Positions 18,666-29,031 of a stretch of DNA of 64,000 nt are shown piece after piece. This DNA is from Bacteroidota bacterium. Lineage in GTDB: Bacteria > Bacteroidota > Bacteroidia > UKL13-3. The translations under genes were made by a program, and so were the position numbers. Position 1 is the stretch's first letter, and each line of letters opens with the position of its first letter. The DNA lies in contig CANGVA010000002.1 of assembly GCA_947457395.1 (NCBI GenBank), positions 180,675-244,674 on the forward strand, given 5' to 3'. The notes under the pieces are model-generated. The model searched no databases. It was not told where the DNA came from and was given only the letters and a program-made list of their open reading frames with translations.

Positions 18666-18723
18666 CAAATAGCCAAACTTTTGTCTAACTTGTATGTTCT
18701 AAAAATTAAACAAACCACCGTTT

Positions 18724-20226
18724 GTGAAAAAAGCTATTGTCATAGGATCAGGAGTAGCAGGCCTTTCTGCCGCGTCATATCTGGCTAAGATGGGAATGCA
18801 GGTTACCGTGCTTGAAAAAAATAATCAGGCCGGAGGTAGGGCAAGGGTGTTTGATGCAGGTGGCTTTTTGTTTGATATGGGACCAAGTTGGTACTGGATG
18901 CCCGATGTTTTTGAAAAATTTTACAATGATTTTGGTCATACTACGTCTGACTTTTATAACCTAAAACGGCTTGACCCATCTTACCGGGTTTTTTCTAAAA
19001 ACGGAGAAGCAGTAGATATACCTGCCAATATGCAGGAGTTAGAGCAGTTGTTTGAGCGTTTTGAAAAAGGCAGCAGCCTGCGCCTAAGGCAGTTTTTAAA
19101 AGAAGCAGCGTATAAATATCAGGTTGGCATTAATGATTTAGTTTATAAGCCTAGTTTAAGCCTCCTGGAGTTTGCCGATATGCGGCTGCTTAAAGGGCTG
19201 CTAAAAATGGATGTGCTTACAAGCATGAAAAAGCATATCCGGCAATTTGTTTCGCACCCCTTCCTGGTTGAGTTATTGGAGTTTCCTGTATTGTTTTTGG
19301 GCGCTATGCCCGGCAACACACCTGCGCTATATAGCCTAATGAACTATGCCGACATGAGCTTGGGAACCTGGTATCCTATGGGTGGCATGCACCAGATAAT
19401 TAAGGCTTTTGAAAGCATAGCCACAGAACAGGGTGTTTCAATAAAGCTAAACCACGAGGTAACGAAAATAGAAACCGAGGGAATGACCGCCAAAAGGGTT
19501 GTTACTACCCAGGGTGTTTTTGAGGCCGATGTAATTGTAGGTGCAGGAGATTACCGCCATATAGACCAGCACCTGCTTCCGGCCGAGAAAAGAAATTATA
19601 CCGAGCAATACTGGAATTCAAGAAAAATGGCACCTTCGTGCCTTTTGTATTATGTTGGGCTCAACAAAAAATTAACCAATCTTAGGCACCACAATTTGTT
19701 TTTTGATGCAGACTTTAATGCCCATGCCAAGGAGATTTATGAAAACCCTCGCTGGCCAAGTCAGCCTTTGTTTTATGCCTCTGTTCCCTCTGTTACTGAT
19801 GCCACGGTTGCACCCAATGGACAAGAAAACTTGTTTTTATTAATACCCGTAGCGCCCGGGCTTGAAGATACCGATGAGGTAAGAGATAAATATTTTGATA
19901 TGCTAATGAATAGGCTTGAAAAACTAACAGGCAATGCAATAAAACAGCATGTGGTATATAAAAGATCTTATGCCTTCAGAGATTTTGTAAACGATTATCA
20001 TTCCTTTAAAGGCAATGCATATGGGCTGGCCAACACATTAAGCCAAACAGCCATACTAAAACCCAGCTTAAAAAGTAAAAAAGTAGCTAACCTGTTTTTT
20101 GCAGGCCAACTTACCGTTCCGGGCCCGGGTTTGCCGCCCAGCATCATTAGCGGCAAAGTGGTGGCAGCGCAAATAGAAAAAGAATTTTTAACAAAGGCAC
20201 ATGCTAAAAGCATGGCTGCACATTAA
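18724..20226 (+). CDS. crtI: phytoene desaturase
   Basis: AIVIGSGVAGLSAASYLAKMGMQVTVLEKNNQAGGRARVF; C-terminal LFFAGQLTVPGPGLPPSIISGKVVA; GTG start; directly upstream of crtB. Confidence 0.93.
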   Translation: MKKAIVIGSGVAGLSAASYLAKMGMQVTVLEKNNQAGGRARVFDAGGFLFDMGPSWYWMPDVFEKFYNDFGHTTSDFYNLKRLDPSYRVFSKNGEAVDIPANMQELEQLFERFEKGSSLRLRQFLKEAAYKYQVGINDLVYKPSLSLLEFADMRLLKGLLKMDVLTSMKKHIRQFVSHPFLVELLEFPVLFLGAMPGNTPALYSLMNYADMSLGTWYPMGGMHQIIKAFESIATEQGVSIKLNHEVTKIETEGMTAKRVVTTQGVFEADVIVGAGDYRHIDQHLLPAEKRNYTEQYWNSRKMAPSCLLYYVGLNKKLTNLRHHNLFFDADFNAHAKEIYENPRWPSQPLFYASVPSVTDATVAPNGQENLFLLIPVAPGLEDTDEVRDKYFDMLMNRLEKLTGNAIKQHVVYKRSYAFRDFVNDYHSFKGNAYGLANTLSQTAILKPSLKSKKVANLFFAGQLTVPGPGLPPSIISGKVVAAQIEKEFLTKAHAKSMAAH

Positions 20227-20239
20227 TCCCATTAACACC

Positions 20240-21076
20240 ATGAAAGAATTATTTGATTCCGTATCAATACGCACAAGTAAAATGGTAACCAACGCCTATA
20301 GTACATCCTTTTCTTTAGGCATAAAATTTTTAGCTAAAAAACTGCACAACCCTATATATGCCATATACGGTTTTGTAAGGTTTGCCGATGAAATAGTAGA
20401 TACTTTCCATGATTTTGATAAGGCCCTGCTGCTGGAAGAGTTTAAGAATGAAACCTGGACCTCCATAGAAAGAGGCATAAGCCTCAATCCGGTGCTTAAT
20501 AGTTTTCAGCAGGTGGTAAGGCAATACAATATTGACCCATGGTTAATAGAAACATTTCTGAATAGCATGGAAATGGATTTAAATAAACAGGCGTATGATC
20601 AAAAAGGTTATGAGGAATATATTTTGGGCTCCGCAGAAGTGGTTGGCCTAATGTGCCTTAAGGTATTTGTTAATGGAGATGATAAACAGTATAAAGAACT
20701 TACACCTTATGCTATGAAACTTGGTTCTGCGTTTCAAAAAATCAATTTTCTGCGAGATTTTAATGATGATGTACAACAGCTGGGCCGCGCCTACTTCCCT
20801 CAACTGCAACACAAAGCTTTTAATGAGGAAACAAAAAAAGAAATTGAGGCAGATATACAACACGATTTTTATTTGGGCCTTGAAGGCATAAAGCGTCTTC
20901 CTAAAGATGCAAGGTTTGGTGTGTATGTTGCTTATATGTATTACTCAAACCTTCTCAAAAAAATAATGAATATGCCGCCCCAACGCATCATGAAAGAGCG
21001 TGTAAGAATAAATGATAAAAAGAAGGTGGCCCTGTTTTTTGGTTCTTATCTCAGGCACAGTTTTAATTTATTATGA
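20240..21076 (+). CDS. crtB: phytoene/squalene synthase family protein
   Basis: AIYGFVRFADEIVDTFHDFD, LGSAFQKINFLRDFNDDVQQLGRAYFP (aspartate-rich motifs). Start set at the internal ATG 20240. Confidence 0.93.
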   Translation: MKELFDSVSIRTSKMVTNAYSTSFSLGIKFLAKKLHNPIYAIYGFVRFADEIVDTFHDFDKALLLEEFKNETWTSIERGISLNPVLNSFQQVVRQYNIDPWLIETFLNSMEMDLNKQAYDQKGYEEYILGSAEVVGLMCLKVFVNGDDKQYKELTPYAMKLGSAFQKINFLRDFNDDVQQLGRAYFPQLQHKAFNEETKKEIEADIQHDFYLGLEGIKRLPKDARFGVYVAYMYYSNLLKKIMNMPPQRIMKERVRINDKKKVALFFGSYLRHSFNLL

Positions 21077-21579
21077 TCAGAATTGCTACACTGATGATTC
21101 TTTTAACATCATTGCTAATCAATGTTGAGGCCATATCCATTCCGGACGCCCGCAAGGCTTATGATGAGGCGGTTTACAAAGCAAGTGCCGGTAAAACCTT
21201 TCTGGCTCAGGCAGAAAAATTAAATCCAACAGAACCATTAATCATGGGTTATGTGGGCGCAGTAAAAATGATTATGGCCAAGCATTATTTTAATCCCTGG
21301 GCCAAACTCCACTCATTCAACCAGGGAAGAGAGTTGCTGGAAAAAGCATTGGCTGCGCAGCCCCAGGGTGTTGAGCTGGTTTTTCTGCGTTTCAGTATTC
21401 AATCTAATTCTCCGGGATTTTTAAATTATAACCAGCATCTGGCAACCGATAAGGCTTTTCTGCTTGCCAATATTGTTTCGCTTAAAGACAAAGTGCTCAA
21501 AGAGAAAATATCTAACTACCTGCTATCAAGCGAAGCGCTTACCCCTGCAGAGAAGCAAAAAATTCAAGCAGCGTTATGA
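21073..21579 (+). CDS. secreted protein of unknown function, translationally coupled to crtB and idi
   Basis: 168 aa ORF with signal peptide; ATGA-type overlaps with crtB (21073-21076) and idi (21576-21579). Confidence 0.85.
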   Translation: MIRIATLMILLTSLLINVEAISIPDARKAYDEAVYKASAGKTFLAQAEKLNPTEPLIMGYVGAVKMIMAKHYFNPWAKLHSFNQGRELLEKALAAQPQGVELVFLRFSIQSNSPGFLNYNQHLATDKAFLLANIVSLKDKVLKEKISNYLLSSEALTPAEKQKIQAAL

Positions 21580-22091
21580 AAACAGATGAATTTGTAATAC
21601 TGGTTGATGAGCAGGACAATGAACTTGGGCTCATGGCAAAACAAGAGGCTCATGAAAAAGCCCTGCTGCACCGGGCGTTTTCTGTTTTTGTATTCAATAA
21701 TAACGGTGAGTTGCTTTTGCAGCAGCGTGCATTTAATAAATACCATTCCGGTGGCTTGTGGACCAATACTTGTTGCAGCCATCCCAGAGCCAATGAACGT
21801 ACGCTGGATGCAGCACACCGAAGGCTAATGGAAGAAATGGGTTTTGATTGTGAACTAAAAGAGAAGTTCCACTTTATTTACCGCACACCTTTTGAAAACG
21901 GATTAACTGAACACGAGTTGGACTTTGTTTATACCGGTGAGTTTAATGGTATACCACAAATTAATCCGGAGGAGGTAGCATCATACCGCTGGCTTAAAAT
22001 AGACGACTTGATTAATGAAGTTTACTACCACCCCAACCATTTTACATCTTGGTTCAAAATTATTTTAAAAGAATACCTAAGCAATCTTTAG
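21576..22091 (+). CDS. idi: isopentenyl-diphosphate delta-isomerase type 1 (Nudix)
   Basis: LLHRAFSVFVFNNNGELLLQQRAFNKYHSGGLWTNTCCSHPRANE...RRLMEEMGF; TEHELDFVYTG. Confidence 0.96.
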   Translation: MKTDEFVILVDEQDNELGLMAKQEAHEKALLHRAFSVFVFNNNGELLLQQRAFNKYHSGGLWTNTCCSHPRANERTLDAAHRRLMEEMGFDCELKEKFHFIYRTPFENGLTEHELDFVYTGEFNGIPQINPEEVASYRWLKIDDLINEVYYHPNHFTSWFKIILKEYLSNL

Positions 22092-22232
22092 CTGTTTATT
22101 AGTTGTACGCTTCATAATGATTACGGGCAGCGTGCCTTACTTCAATCTTCTGCAAATGCAGCTTAACAGGTTTAAAAAGTGGCCAAAACACACATCCGCT
22201 CACCAACCACCAAATTTTGTTACTTTCGCACC

Positions 22233-23399
22233 GTGGATGTATCCAACCCCCTAAAAAAAACCATAGGCATTATTGGTGGCGGCCAGCTTGGCCGCATGAT
22301 GATTGAAGAATCACTTAGACTTAACATTGCGTTTAATGTTTTGGATGCACCTGATTGTCCCTGTGCAACACTTGCACAAAAACATTTGCATGGCAAACTA
22401 ACCGATGCATCACAAATTAAAGAGCTGGCTGCCATTTCCGATGTGCTTACGTATGAAATTGAACATGTAAATGTGCAAGCCCTGCTGGAGCTGGAGCAAC
22501 AAGGTAAGGAGATTATCCCATCACCCAAAGTGCTTCAGGTAATACAAGATAAGGGGCTGCAAAAAGAGTTTTTTATTAAGCATCAAATACCAACTGCGCC
22601 TTATCTATTGGTAAACAATCCGGAAGAGTGGCAGCAGGCCATACAACAATTGGGGGGCGAAAAAATGGTGGCCAAAACGCGTACAGAAGGGTATGATGGT
22701 AAAGGGGTGCAAATTTTTAATACAGCAGATATACTTAACTCAAGCAATCATATTCCGTTTACAGAACCGTGTGTACTGGAGCAATTCATTCCATGCCAAA
22801 AGGAGCTATCGGTAATGGTGGCGGTTGATAAAAGTGGCAATGTTGTAACCTGGCCTGTGGTGGAAATGGTGTTTGATGCCAAGGCAAACCTGGTTACCTT
22901 TTTAGATTGCCCTGCATCAATCAATGAAACTGCAGAACAAAAAGCAAGAGCCATTGCACACCAAACCATTCAGGCGTTTAACAGTGCAGGTGTTTTTGCC
23001 GTAGAAATGTTTTTAACGCAAAGTGGAGATATTTTGGTTAATGAAGTGGCACCAAGGCCGCACAATTCCGGCCATCACACCATTGAGGCCTGCTATACAT
23101 CACAGTTTGAGCAGTTGGTAAGAATACTGGCAGGCTTGCCCCTCGGCAGCACAGATTTAATTCAACCCGCAGTAATGATGAATTTGTTGGGCAGCCCAGG
23201 TGTAAATGGCCCATACCTACTTCAGGGGCTTGAAGAGGTAAGTGCCATGCAGGGAGTATATGTGCATTTATATGGAAAAAAAGAAAGCAAGCCTATGCGC
23301 AAAATGGGGCACGTAACCATCATTGCGCTTACACTGGCCAAAGCCAGGCAAACGGCAAAACAAGTGCACCAAACACTTGTGTTTGCATCGGCTATTTAA
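22233..23399 (+). CDS. purK: 5-(carboxyamino)imidazole ribonucleotide synthase
   Basis: TIGIIGGGQLGRMM, KTRTEGYDGKGVQIF, NEVAPRPHNSGHHTIEA. Start set at GTG 22233, downstream of TACTTTCG. Confidence 0.95.
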   Translation: MDVSNPLKKTIGIIGGGQLGRMMIEESLRLNIAFNVLDAPDCPCATLAQKHLHGKLTDASQIKELAAISDVLTYEIEHVNVQALLELEQQGKEIIPSPKVLQVIQDKGLQKEFFIKHQIPTAPYLLVNNPEEWQQAIQQLGGEKMVAKTRTEGYDGKGVQIFNTADILNSSNHIPFTEPCVLEQFIPCQKELSVMVAVDKSGNVVTWPVVEMVFDAKANLVTFLDCPASINETAEQKARAIAHQTIQAFNSAGVFAVEMFLTQSGDILVNEVAPRPHNSGHHTIEACYTSQFEQLVRILAGLPLGSTDLIQPAVMMNLLGSPGVNGPYLLQGLEEVSAMQGVYVHLYGKKESKPMRKMGHVTIIALTLAKARQTAKQVHQTLVFASAI

Positions 23400-23422
23400 T
23401 TATTAAAGTTTTTTGGGGCTTC

Positions 23423-23508
23423 CCCTGATGCATGCACTTGCGCACAGGCCTTATTAGCAACATCAGGGTCGGGCTGTGTGTTGCAAGTCCTCGCCACAAC
23501 AAGTTGTG
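23423..23508. repeat. structured intergenic element (nested inverted repeats) between purK and purE
   Basis: CCCTGATG (23423-23430) pairs with CATCAGGG (23461-23468); CACAAC-AA-GTTGTG perfect hairpin (23495-23508); followed by GCGGGCTTTTCACTGCCATCCCTAA. Confidence 0.55.
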
Positions 23509-23775
23509 TCTGCGGGCTTTTCACTGCCATCCCTAAGCCATGTTTTACAGTGCTTTTGGCCATTAAAAAGTGTTAAATGAATTACATGAGCTTTTAACTA
23601 ATAAAACGCTAGCTTTCTGAGTTTCTGACTAACTAGTTGGGGTTTCTCCCCAACAACGCCTAGTGACCTTTTATCATGATAAAAAAAGTAACCAAAGATA
23701 TCGTGGCTTTGAATAGCATATCCTTTTTCAAATTAAAACCCTTATTTCGCAGTACAATTTTAATTGCAACACACC

Positions 23776-24285
23776 ATGAGCAAAACAGTTGGCATTATAA
23801 TGGGCAGTGATAGTGATCTGGAAGTGATGCAGGAGGCTGCAAAAGTGCTGGAGGCATTTAACGTGCCTTATGAAATAACTGTGGTATCTGCGCACCGCAC
23901 ACCAGAGCGCATGATGGAGTATGCCAAAACAGCCAGAGAGCGAGGCCTTAAAGTAATTATTGCCGGTGCAGGCGGTGCCGCCCATTTACCGGGCATGGTG
24001 GCCTCCGTTACCTCTCTACCCGTTATTGGTGTACCTGTAAAATTAAAAGCGCTAGACGGTATGGATTCATTATTGTCTATTGTACAAATGCCTGCAGGTG
24101 TTCCTGTAGCAGCAGTTGCTATTAATAATGCTAAAAATGCAGGTTTGCTTGCGGTTCAGATACTCGCCACCCACGATGTGCACCTGGCACATGAAATGCA
24201 GAAATATAAAGATAAATTAAAAGAAGAGGTGTTGGAGAAAGCAGCCAGGGTTGAAAAAGGGCCATCATCCATTGGTTTTAAATAA
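23776..24285 (+). CDS. purE: 5-(carboxyamino)imidazole ribonucleotide mutase
   Basis: [56 protein letters not shown]. Confidence 0.97.
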   Translation: MSKTVGIIMGSDSDLEVMQEAAKVLEAFNVPYEITVVSAHRTPERMMEYAKTARERGLKVIIAGAGGAAHLPGMVASVTSLPVIGVPVKLKALDGMDSLLSIVQMPAGVPVAAVAINNAKNAGLLAVQILATHDVHLAHEMQKYKDKLKEEVLEKAARVEKGPSSIGFK

Positions 24286-24298
24286 CCAGCTATAAGAA

Positions 24299-25123
24299 TT
24301 AAGGAAATTTAGGAAACTTTTTAAAATCTGGTTTACGTTTCTCTAAAAATGAGTTTTTACCTTCTTTGGCTTCATCACTCAGGTAATATAGCAGTGTGGC
24401 ATTTCCGGCAAGTTCTTGTATACCTGCCTGCCCATCCAACTCGGCATTAAAAGCAGATTTAAGCATACGCAAAGCAATGGGGCTTTTATCCATCATTTTT
24501 CTGCACCATTCAATGGTTGTATCTTCCAGTTTTTCCAACGGCACCACTTTGTTAACCAAACCCATTTCAAGAGCTTCCTGTGCGTTATATTGGTCGCACA
24601 AATACCAAATTTCTCTGGCTTTTTTCTGGCCCACAATTCTTGCCAGATAGCTAGCCCCAAAGCCACCATCAAAACTGCCTACCTTGGGTCCGGTTTGTCC
24701 AAAACGCGCATTCTCGGCAGCAATACTCAAATCACAAATTACATGCAATACATGGCCTCCGCCAATGGCCCAGCCAGCCACCATCGCCACCACCGGTTTG
24801 GGTATTCTGCGTATCTGCATTTGTAAATCAAGTACATTAAGTCTTGGTACACCATCATCTCCAACATAGCCACCATGGCCGCGCACGCTTTGGTCGCCAC
24901 CACTGCAAAAAGCATTGCCGCCCTCACCGGTTAGTATCACGCAATATACGTTTTCATCCTGTCGTGCAAGTTCCATTGCTTCGCTCATTTCCTTTACCGT
25001 TAGCGGAGTAAATGCATTGTGTTTTTCCGGTCTGTTAATACTTATTTTGGCAATGCCATCTAAAAAAGAAAATTTAATCTCCTTGTATTCTTTAATCGTT
25101 TTCCAGGGGTGTTTACTTTCCAT
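24299..25123 (-). CDS. menB: 1,4-dihydroxy-2-naphthoyl-CoA synthase
   Basis: Crotonase fold: [80 protein letters not shown]. Confidence 0.96.
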   Translation of the reverse strand: MESKHPWKTIKEYKEIKFSFLDGIAKISINRPEKHNAFTPLTVKEMSEAMELARQDENVYCVILTGEGGNAFCSGGDQSVRGHGGYVGDDGVPRLNVLDLQMQIRRIPKPVVAMVAGWAIGGGHVLHVICDLSIAAENARFGQTGPKVGSFDGGFGASYLARIVGQKKAREIWYLCDQYNAQEALEMGLVNKVVPLEKLEDTTIEWCRKMMDKSPIALRMLKSAFNAELDGQAGIQELAGNATLLYYLSDEAKEGKNSFLEKRKPDFKKFPKFP

Positions 25124-25124
25124 G

Positions 25125-26807
25125 TTATAGTAATTTTATTTTTCTGAATGCCTCAAATGCTTTTGCATTGTCCTTCATGCTGGTCTTTATTTCGAGCACA
25201 GCCGCTTTACCTCTTGGGTTAAAAAAGCGGTTTAACATTTGCTCCAAACTGGACAAGTCGCGACAAAAGTAGTATTCCATTTGGTATTGTAAAGCTATTT
25301 GCGCAGCAGTATATGCATGCGGGGTGGTAAAAAGCGCTGTTTGATTTTTGTTTATTCCTGGTCCAGGTATCAGGCTAAAAATACCTCCACCACCATTGTT
25401 TATTACAATTACTCTTAAGTTATCAGGTATTTGTTTAACCCACCAGGCGTGGCTATCATAAAGAAACGCCAAATCTCCCGTAATTAAAACAGTTGGCCTG
25501 TTGTTTACCATTGCTGCACCTACTGCTGTAGATGAACAACCATCTATACCGCTGGTACCACGATTGCCATGCATAATCCAGCTTTGTTGGTATGTGCCCA
25601 GCAAACTTACATACCTGATAACACTGCTGTTGGCCAGATGCAGATCAATCGCATCTGGCAAATGCTTTAAAATGGTGTGTGTAATACCAAGCTCATTATT
25701 TTTATGTGTATTAACAAAGCGGCCTATTTGAACAAGGGCAAGCTCGGCAGTTTGTTGCCACAAGTTTTTCCATGTTGTATTTACTTTTTCTCCTTCTGCT
25801 ATTTTTGAAAGCGCGAGCAGATATGTAGAGGCTTTTGTAAAAATGGTATGTGTAACATTTTGATAGGTGTTTACTGTTGGCTCATGCGTTTGAATGCGTA
25901 TATGTGTGTGCGGCTTTTGTTCTTTTAGCCAAAGCTTTAGTGCTTTTGATAAAACAGGACCACCAAATGAAATGATAAAATCTGGCCTAAGGTTGTGCAG
26001 CAAATCCTTTGAAGCATGGCTCAATAAAAAATCAAAACAATTTACCGTTGCTGTTGCATGCTGGTTTGATAGCAAATCAGTTAACACAACCACCTGTGGT
26101 AACTTGCCTAGCTCTCTTAATGCAGTAAAGAGCGCAGTATCCGGCTCCATGGATCCGGCCAGCACCAATATGCGTGAACTATTTTGCCAACGCTTTTTGA
26201 TATCAGCACTAATTTGTACATCCTTTATTTTTGGGTATACAAGGGTAGGCAACTCAACATGTGCCGCTCTTTTTTTAATTGGCTCATAAAGAGGTTCGGT
26301 TAGCGGTACATTTATGTGCACGGGTCCTTTGCGTAATGGATTATTTGCTTTAAAAATGGCTTGTGTAACAATGCTTGCAGTTTGTTTTAGGTTCTCCTTG
26401 CCATGCGCATAACAAGGTATTTCAAATGATGCAAGCACATGGTTGCCATAAACGTTTTTTTGCACAATCATTTGACCGTCTTGCTGATGGAGCAACTCTG
26501 GGGGTCTATCTGCAGTTAGTATCAGTAAGGGCACCTGCTGAAAAAATGCTTCTGCAATGGCAGGAAAATAATTTAATGCCGCAGTGCCCGAAGTGCAGAT
26601 GAGTACTACAGGCTGCTGCAAATGCCGCGCCATTCCAAGTGCCATATAAGCAGCGCTTCGTTCATCTGCAGCACTGTGGCAGGTAAAATGCACATCAGAG
26701 GCAAAAGCCAGTGTTAGTGGTGCAGAGCGCGACCCCGGTGATACAACCACATGATTGATTTTTGCCTTTCGGCATACTTTAGAAGTAATATAAACGTGTT
26801 TTTGCAC
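25125..26807 (-). CDS. menD: 2-succinyl-5-enolpyruvyl-6-hydroxy-3-cyclohexene-1-carboxylate synthase
   Basis: [54 protein letters not shown] motif [12 protein letters not shown]...NNGGGGIF. Confidence 0.95.
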   Translation of the reverse strand: MQKHVYITSKVCRKAKINHVVVSPGSRSAPLTLAFASDVHFTCHSAADERSAAYMALGMARHLQQPVVLICTSGTAALNYFPAIAEAFFQQVPLLILTADRPPELLHQQDGQMIVQKNVYGNHVLASFEIPCYAHGKENLKQTASIVTQAIFKANNPLRKGPVHINVPLTEPLYEPIKKRAAHVELPTLVYPKIKDVQISADIKKRWQNSSRILVLAGSMEPDTALFTALRELGKLPQVVVLTDLLSNQHATATVNCFDFLLSHASKDLLHNLRPDFIISFGGPVLSKALKLWLKEQKPHTHIRIQTHEPTVNTYQNVTHTIFTKASTYLLALSKIAEGEKVNTTWKNLWQQTAELALVQIGRFVNTHKNNELGITHTILKHLPDAIDLHLANSSVIRYVSLLGTYQQSWIMHGNRGTSGIDGCSSTAVGAAMVNNRPTVLITGDLAFLYDSHAWWVKQIPDNLRVIVINNGGGGIFSLIPGPGINKNQTALFTTPHAYTAAQIALQYQMEYYFCRDLSSLEQMLNRFFNPRGKAAVLEIKTSMKDNAKAFEAFRKIKLL

Positions 26808-26949
26808 TATTTAGTAAACAACAGCAGGGTGTAAATGTTATCAAGTGTCAAAAATATCGATACAAATGCGTTATGAAAAATAAAATGATTCTCTATTTTT
26901 GGTGCTGCTTTAAAAAAACTGATTAACATTAACTTACCTATTTGAATAA

Positions 26950-27630
26950 ATGAAAAGAGTACTGCTGATATTGTGTAGCATATTTTCTTACTGTGCAATG
27001 GCTCAGGTTCAGGATCCCGCCTCACCGGGTTTTGATATGGGCGCAACCGATTCTACTACTACCCAAAATCCTTTTGCACCTGACGGAGAAGGTAGCGAGT
27101 CTGAACAGCAGGCTCCGGCACCTGTTGTTAAACCCTATGAAAGAATAAAACTAAATGTAGATTCTGTTACCAACCTCATTACCTATACAGGTGTAATTGA
27201 ACAAGAGGAGAGCCCTTCTGATTCATTATACATGCGAGCCAAGAAATGGGCAGAGAAACAGTTTGGCGGAAAACCATCCTACCAAACAGATAAGCGAAAT
27301 CAGAAACTGGTAATCAATGGTTATTTAGAAGCATATTCTTACTCTAACAAATACACAAAAAAATCAATAGGCCGCTATAACTTTAAAATGACGGTTTGGA
27401 TAAAAGAAGGCCGTTACCGTTATGCAATTACTAACCTTGTGCACGAGGGGATTAAAGGAAATGCAGGCGAGGCGACAAGAAATTATTTTGAGTACTATTA
27501 TACCACTACCATCAATGTAAAAGGTAGTGACCAAACCCTGCGTTATGCCGATAAAGAACTAAACAAGATGATAGACGGCTTTGTTAAGGCCATGAAAGAT
27601 CCTGTTTTTGTTGATGAGGAAGATTGGTAG
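26950..27630 (+). CDS. DUF4468 domain-containing secreted protein
   Basis: Signal peptide; VTNLITYTGVIEQEESPSDSLYMRAKKWAEKQFG...RYRYAITNLVHEG architecture. Confidence 0.78.
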   Translation: MKRVLLILCSIFSYCAMAQVQDPASPGFDMGATDSTTTQNPFAPDGEGSESEQQAPAPVVKPYERIKLNVDSVTNLITYTGVIEQEESPSDSLYMRAKKWAEKQFGGKPSYQTDKRNQKLVINGYLEAYSYSNKYTKKSIGRYNFKMTVWIKEGRYRYAITNLVHEGIKGNAGEATRNYFEYYYTTTINVKGSDQTLRYADKELNKMIDGFVKAMKDPVFVDEEDW

Positions 27631-27643
27631 GCAACCAATAATC

Positions 27644-28765
27644 TTATTTTATTAGTGTAATTATTTTTTCTCCCATTTGCGCAGCTATGCCGCTCCAACT
27701 AAAGCGTGCATAAAAAGCTGCAGGTATTACAGGTTGTTTTCCTTCGCTTTGCTTTATCGCATTTGCAAATGCCTGCCACTCAAAATCTGGTACCACAACC
27801 AAATTCTCTCCGCAAATCTGCCGGTCAATACCCTCGGCACCGGTATTGGTAGAAACTACTATTTTATTTAAAGCCAGCGCATCAACTGCTTTGGTTTTAA
27901 TTCCTCCACCATTTAGAATGGGATTTACCACTACATCGGCAGCCAAAACATAATCATCAATGTTTTCTACAAACCCTGCATGTATTATTTGATTGTTTCC
28001 TGCAATGGCAGCAAGAAAATCCGGTTGCGCCCTGCGGCCGCAAACAATAAATACATATTTGTCGGCATCAAGTAATGGCAATACGTTGGATAGCATAACA
28101 TCCAGCGCTTCGCGGTTGGGCGGATAATCCAGCGAACCAAAAAAAAGCAATATTTGCTGATGAGGCTTAATATTGTATTGGATCCTGATTTGTTCAGCTG
28201 CACCATTATCTGCCGGTGGTTCCTGCACGTCTACACCATAAGGTGTAACCAATGTTTTATGTTTATTAATACCGAAGTATTTAATGGCCCTTTCTCGATC
28301 CTCTTCGGTAACAAAAAATACATAATCCATGCTGCGCAGGCACCAGCGCTCATAAACAAATAAGAACCACCACCACCATTTGTTTACCGATTTAAAGCGT
28401 AAAAACTCAATATTATTGGAGCGCATCACCATGGGTTTGCCGCTAAGCATTTTAAGGAAAAACGCCATTGCCCAAAACCAAGGTTGTTCCATAAATACTG
28501 CATCAATTCTTTTGCTTTTAATTAGCCGCAGTAAATCATATACCAAAAACAGATTTAAATATCGCTGTGGTTTAAATTTCACATACGATATCATTTCAAA
28601 ATCAAAACGAAGGTGATCAACGGAACTAAAGGGTTCGCATGTAAAAAGCGTTACACGGTGCTGTTTTCCTAAAGAATTAAACAAGCGCATGGAGGAGTAA
28701 TCTCCGCCACAGGTGGGCGGCAAAAACGGGTAAGGAACAATGGCTAATATGTTTAGCTTTTTCAC
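27644..28765 (-). CDS. glycosyltransferase (GT4-type)
   Basis: Rossmann C-terminal half ILLFFGSLDYPPNREALDVML...VNPILNGGGIKTKAVDALALNKIVVSTNTGAEGI. Confidence 0.88.
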   Translation of the reverse strand: MKKLNILAIVPYPFLPPTCGGDYSSMRLFNSLGKQHRVTLFTCEPFSSVDHLRFDFEMISYVKFKPQRYLNLFLVYDLLRLIKSKRIDAVFMEQPWFWAMAFFLKMLSGKPMVMRSNNIEFLRFKSVNKWWWWFLFVYERWCLRSMDYVFFVTEEDRERAIKYFGINKHKTLVTPYGVDVQEPPADNGAAEQIRIQYNIKPHQQILLFFGSLDYPPNREALDVMLSNVLPLLDADKYVFIVCGRRAQPDFLAAIAGNNQIIHAGFVENIDDYVLAADVVVNPILNGGGIKTKAVDALALNKIVVSTNTGAEGIDRQICGENLVVVPDFEWQAFANAIKQSEGKQPVIPAAFYARFSWSGIAAQMGEKIITLIK

Positions 28766-28989
28766 TTTATTTCCTCGTAATCTACGTATTCGCCAATATT
28801 TTTATTGTTGTCGCCACATTTTGCGTTATTGGTGTCTATATGTATTTCGCCCTCTTTTTTATTTGTGTATTGCGGTTTGCCCGCTTGGTAGGTAAACACT
28901 TTTGATTTAACGGTAACGCCAAATAGCTTTCCGAAGATGAAACGGAAAACCACATAAAATACAAACAGGTATAATAAAAATTTAAACAT
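28762..28989 (-). CDS. DUF4834-like small membrane protein
   Basis: 75 aa with an N-terminal TM helix MFKFLLYLFVFYVVFRFIFGKLFG and acidic tail ending VDYEEIK. Confidence 0.65.
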   Translation of the reverse strand: MFKFLLYLFVFYVVFRFIFGKLFGVTVKSKVFTYQAGKPQYTNKKEGEIHIDTNNAKCGDNNKNIGEYVDYEEIK

Positions 28990-29031
28990 GATACTACTAT
29001 GGCTGTTGAGTTTGCAAAGTTAGCAATTCCG

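Noticed and set aside
26807-27046. 79-aa minus-strand ORF between menD and the DUF4468 gene
   Set aside because: Overlaps the start of the DUF4468 gene; no recognisable protein features.
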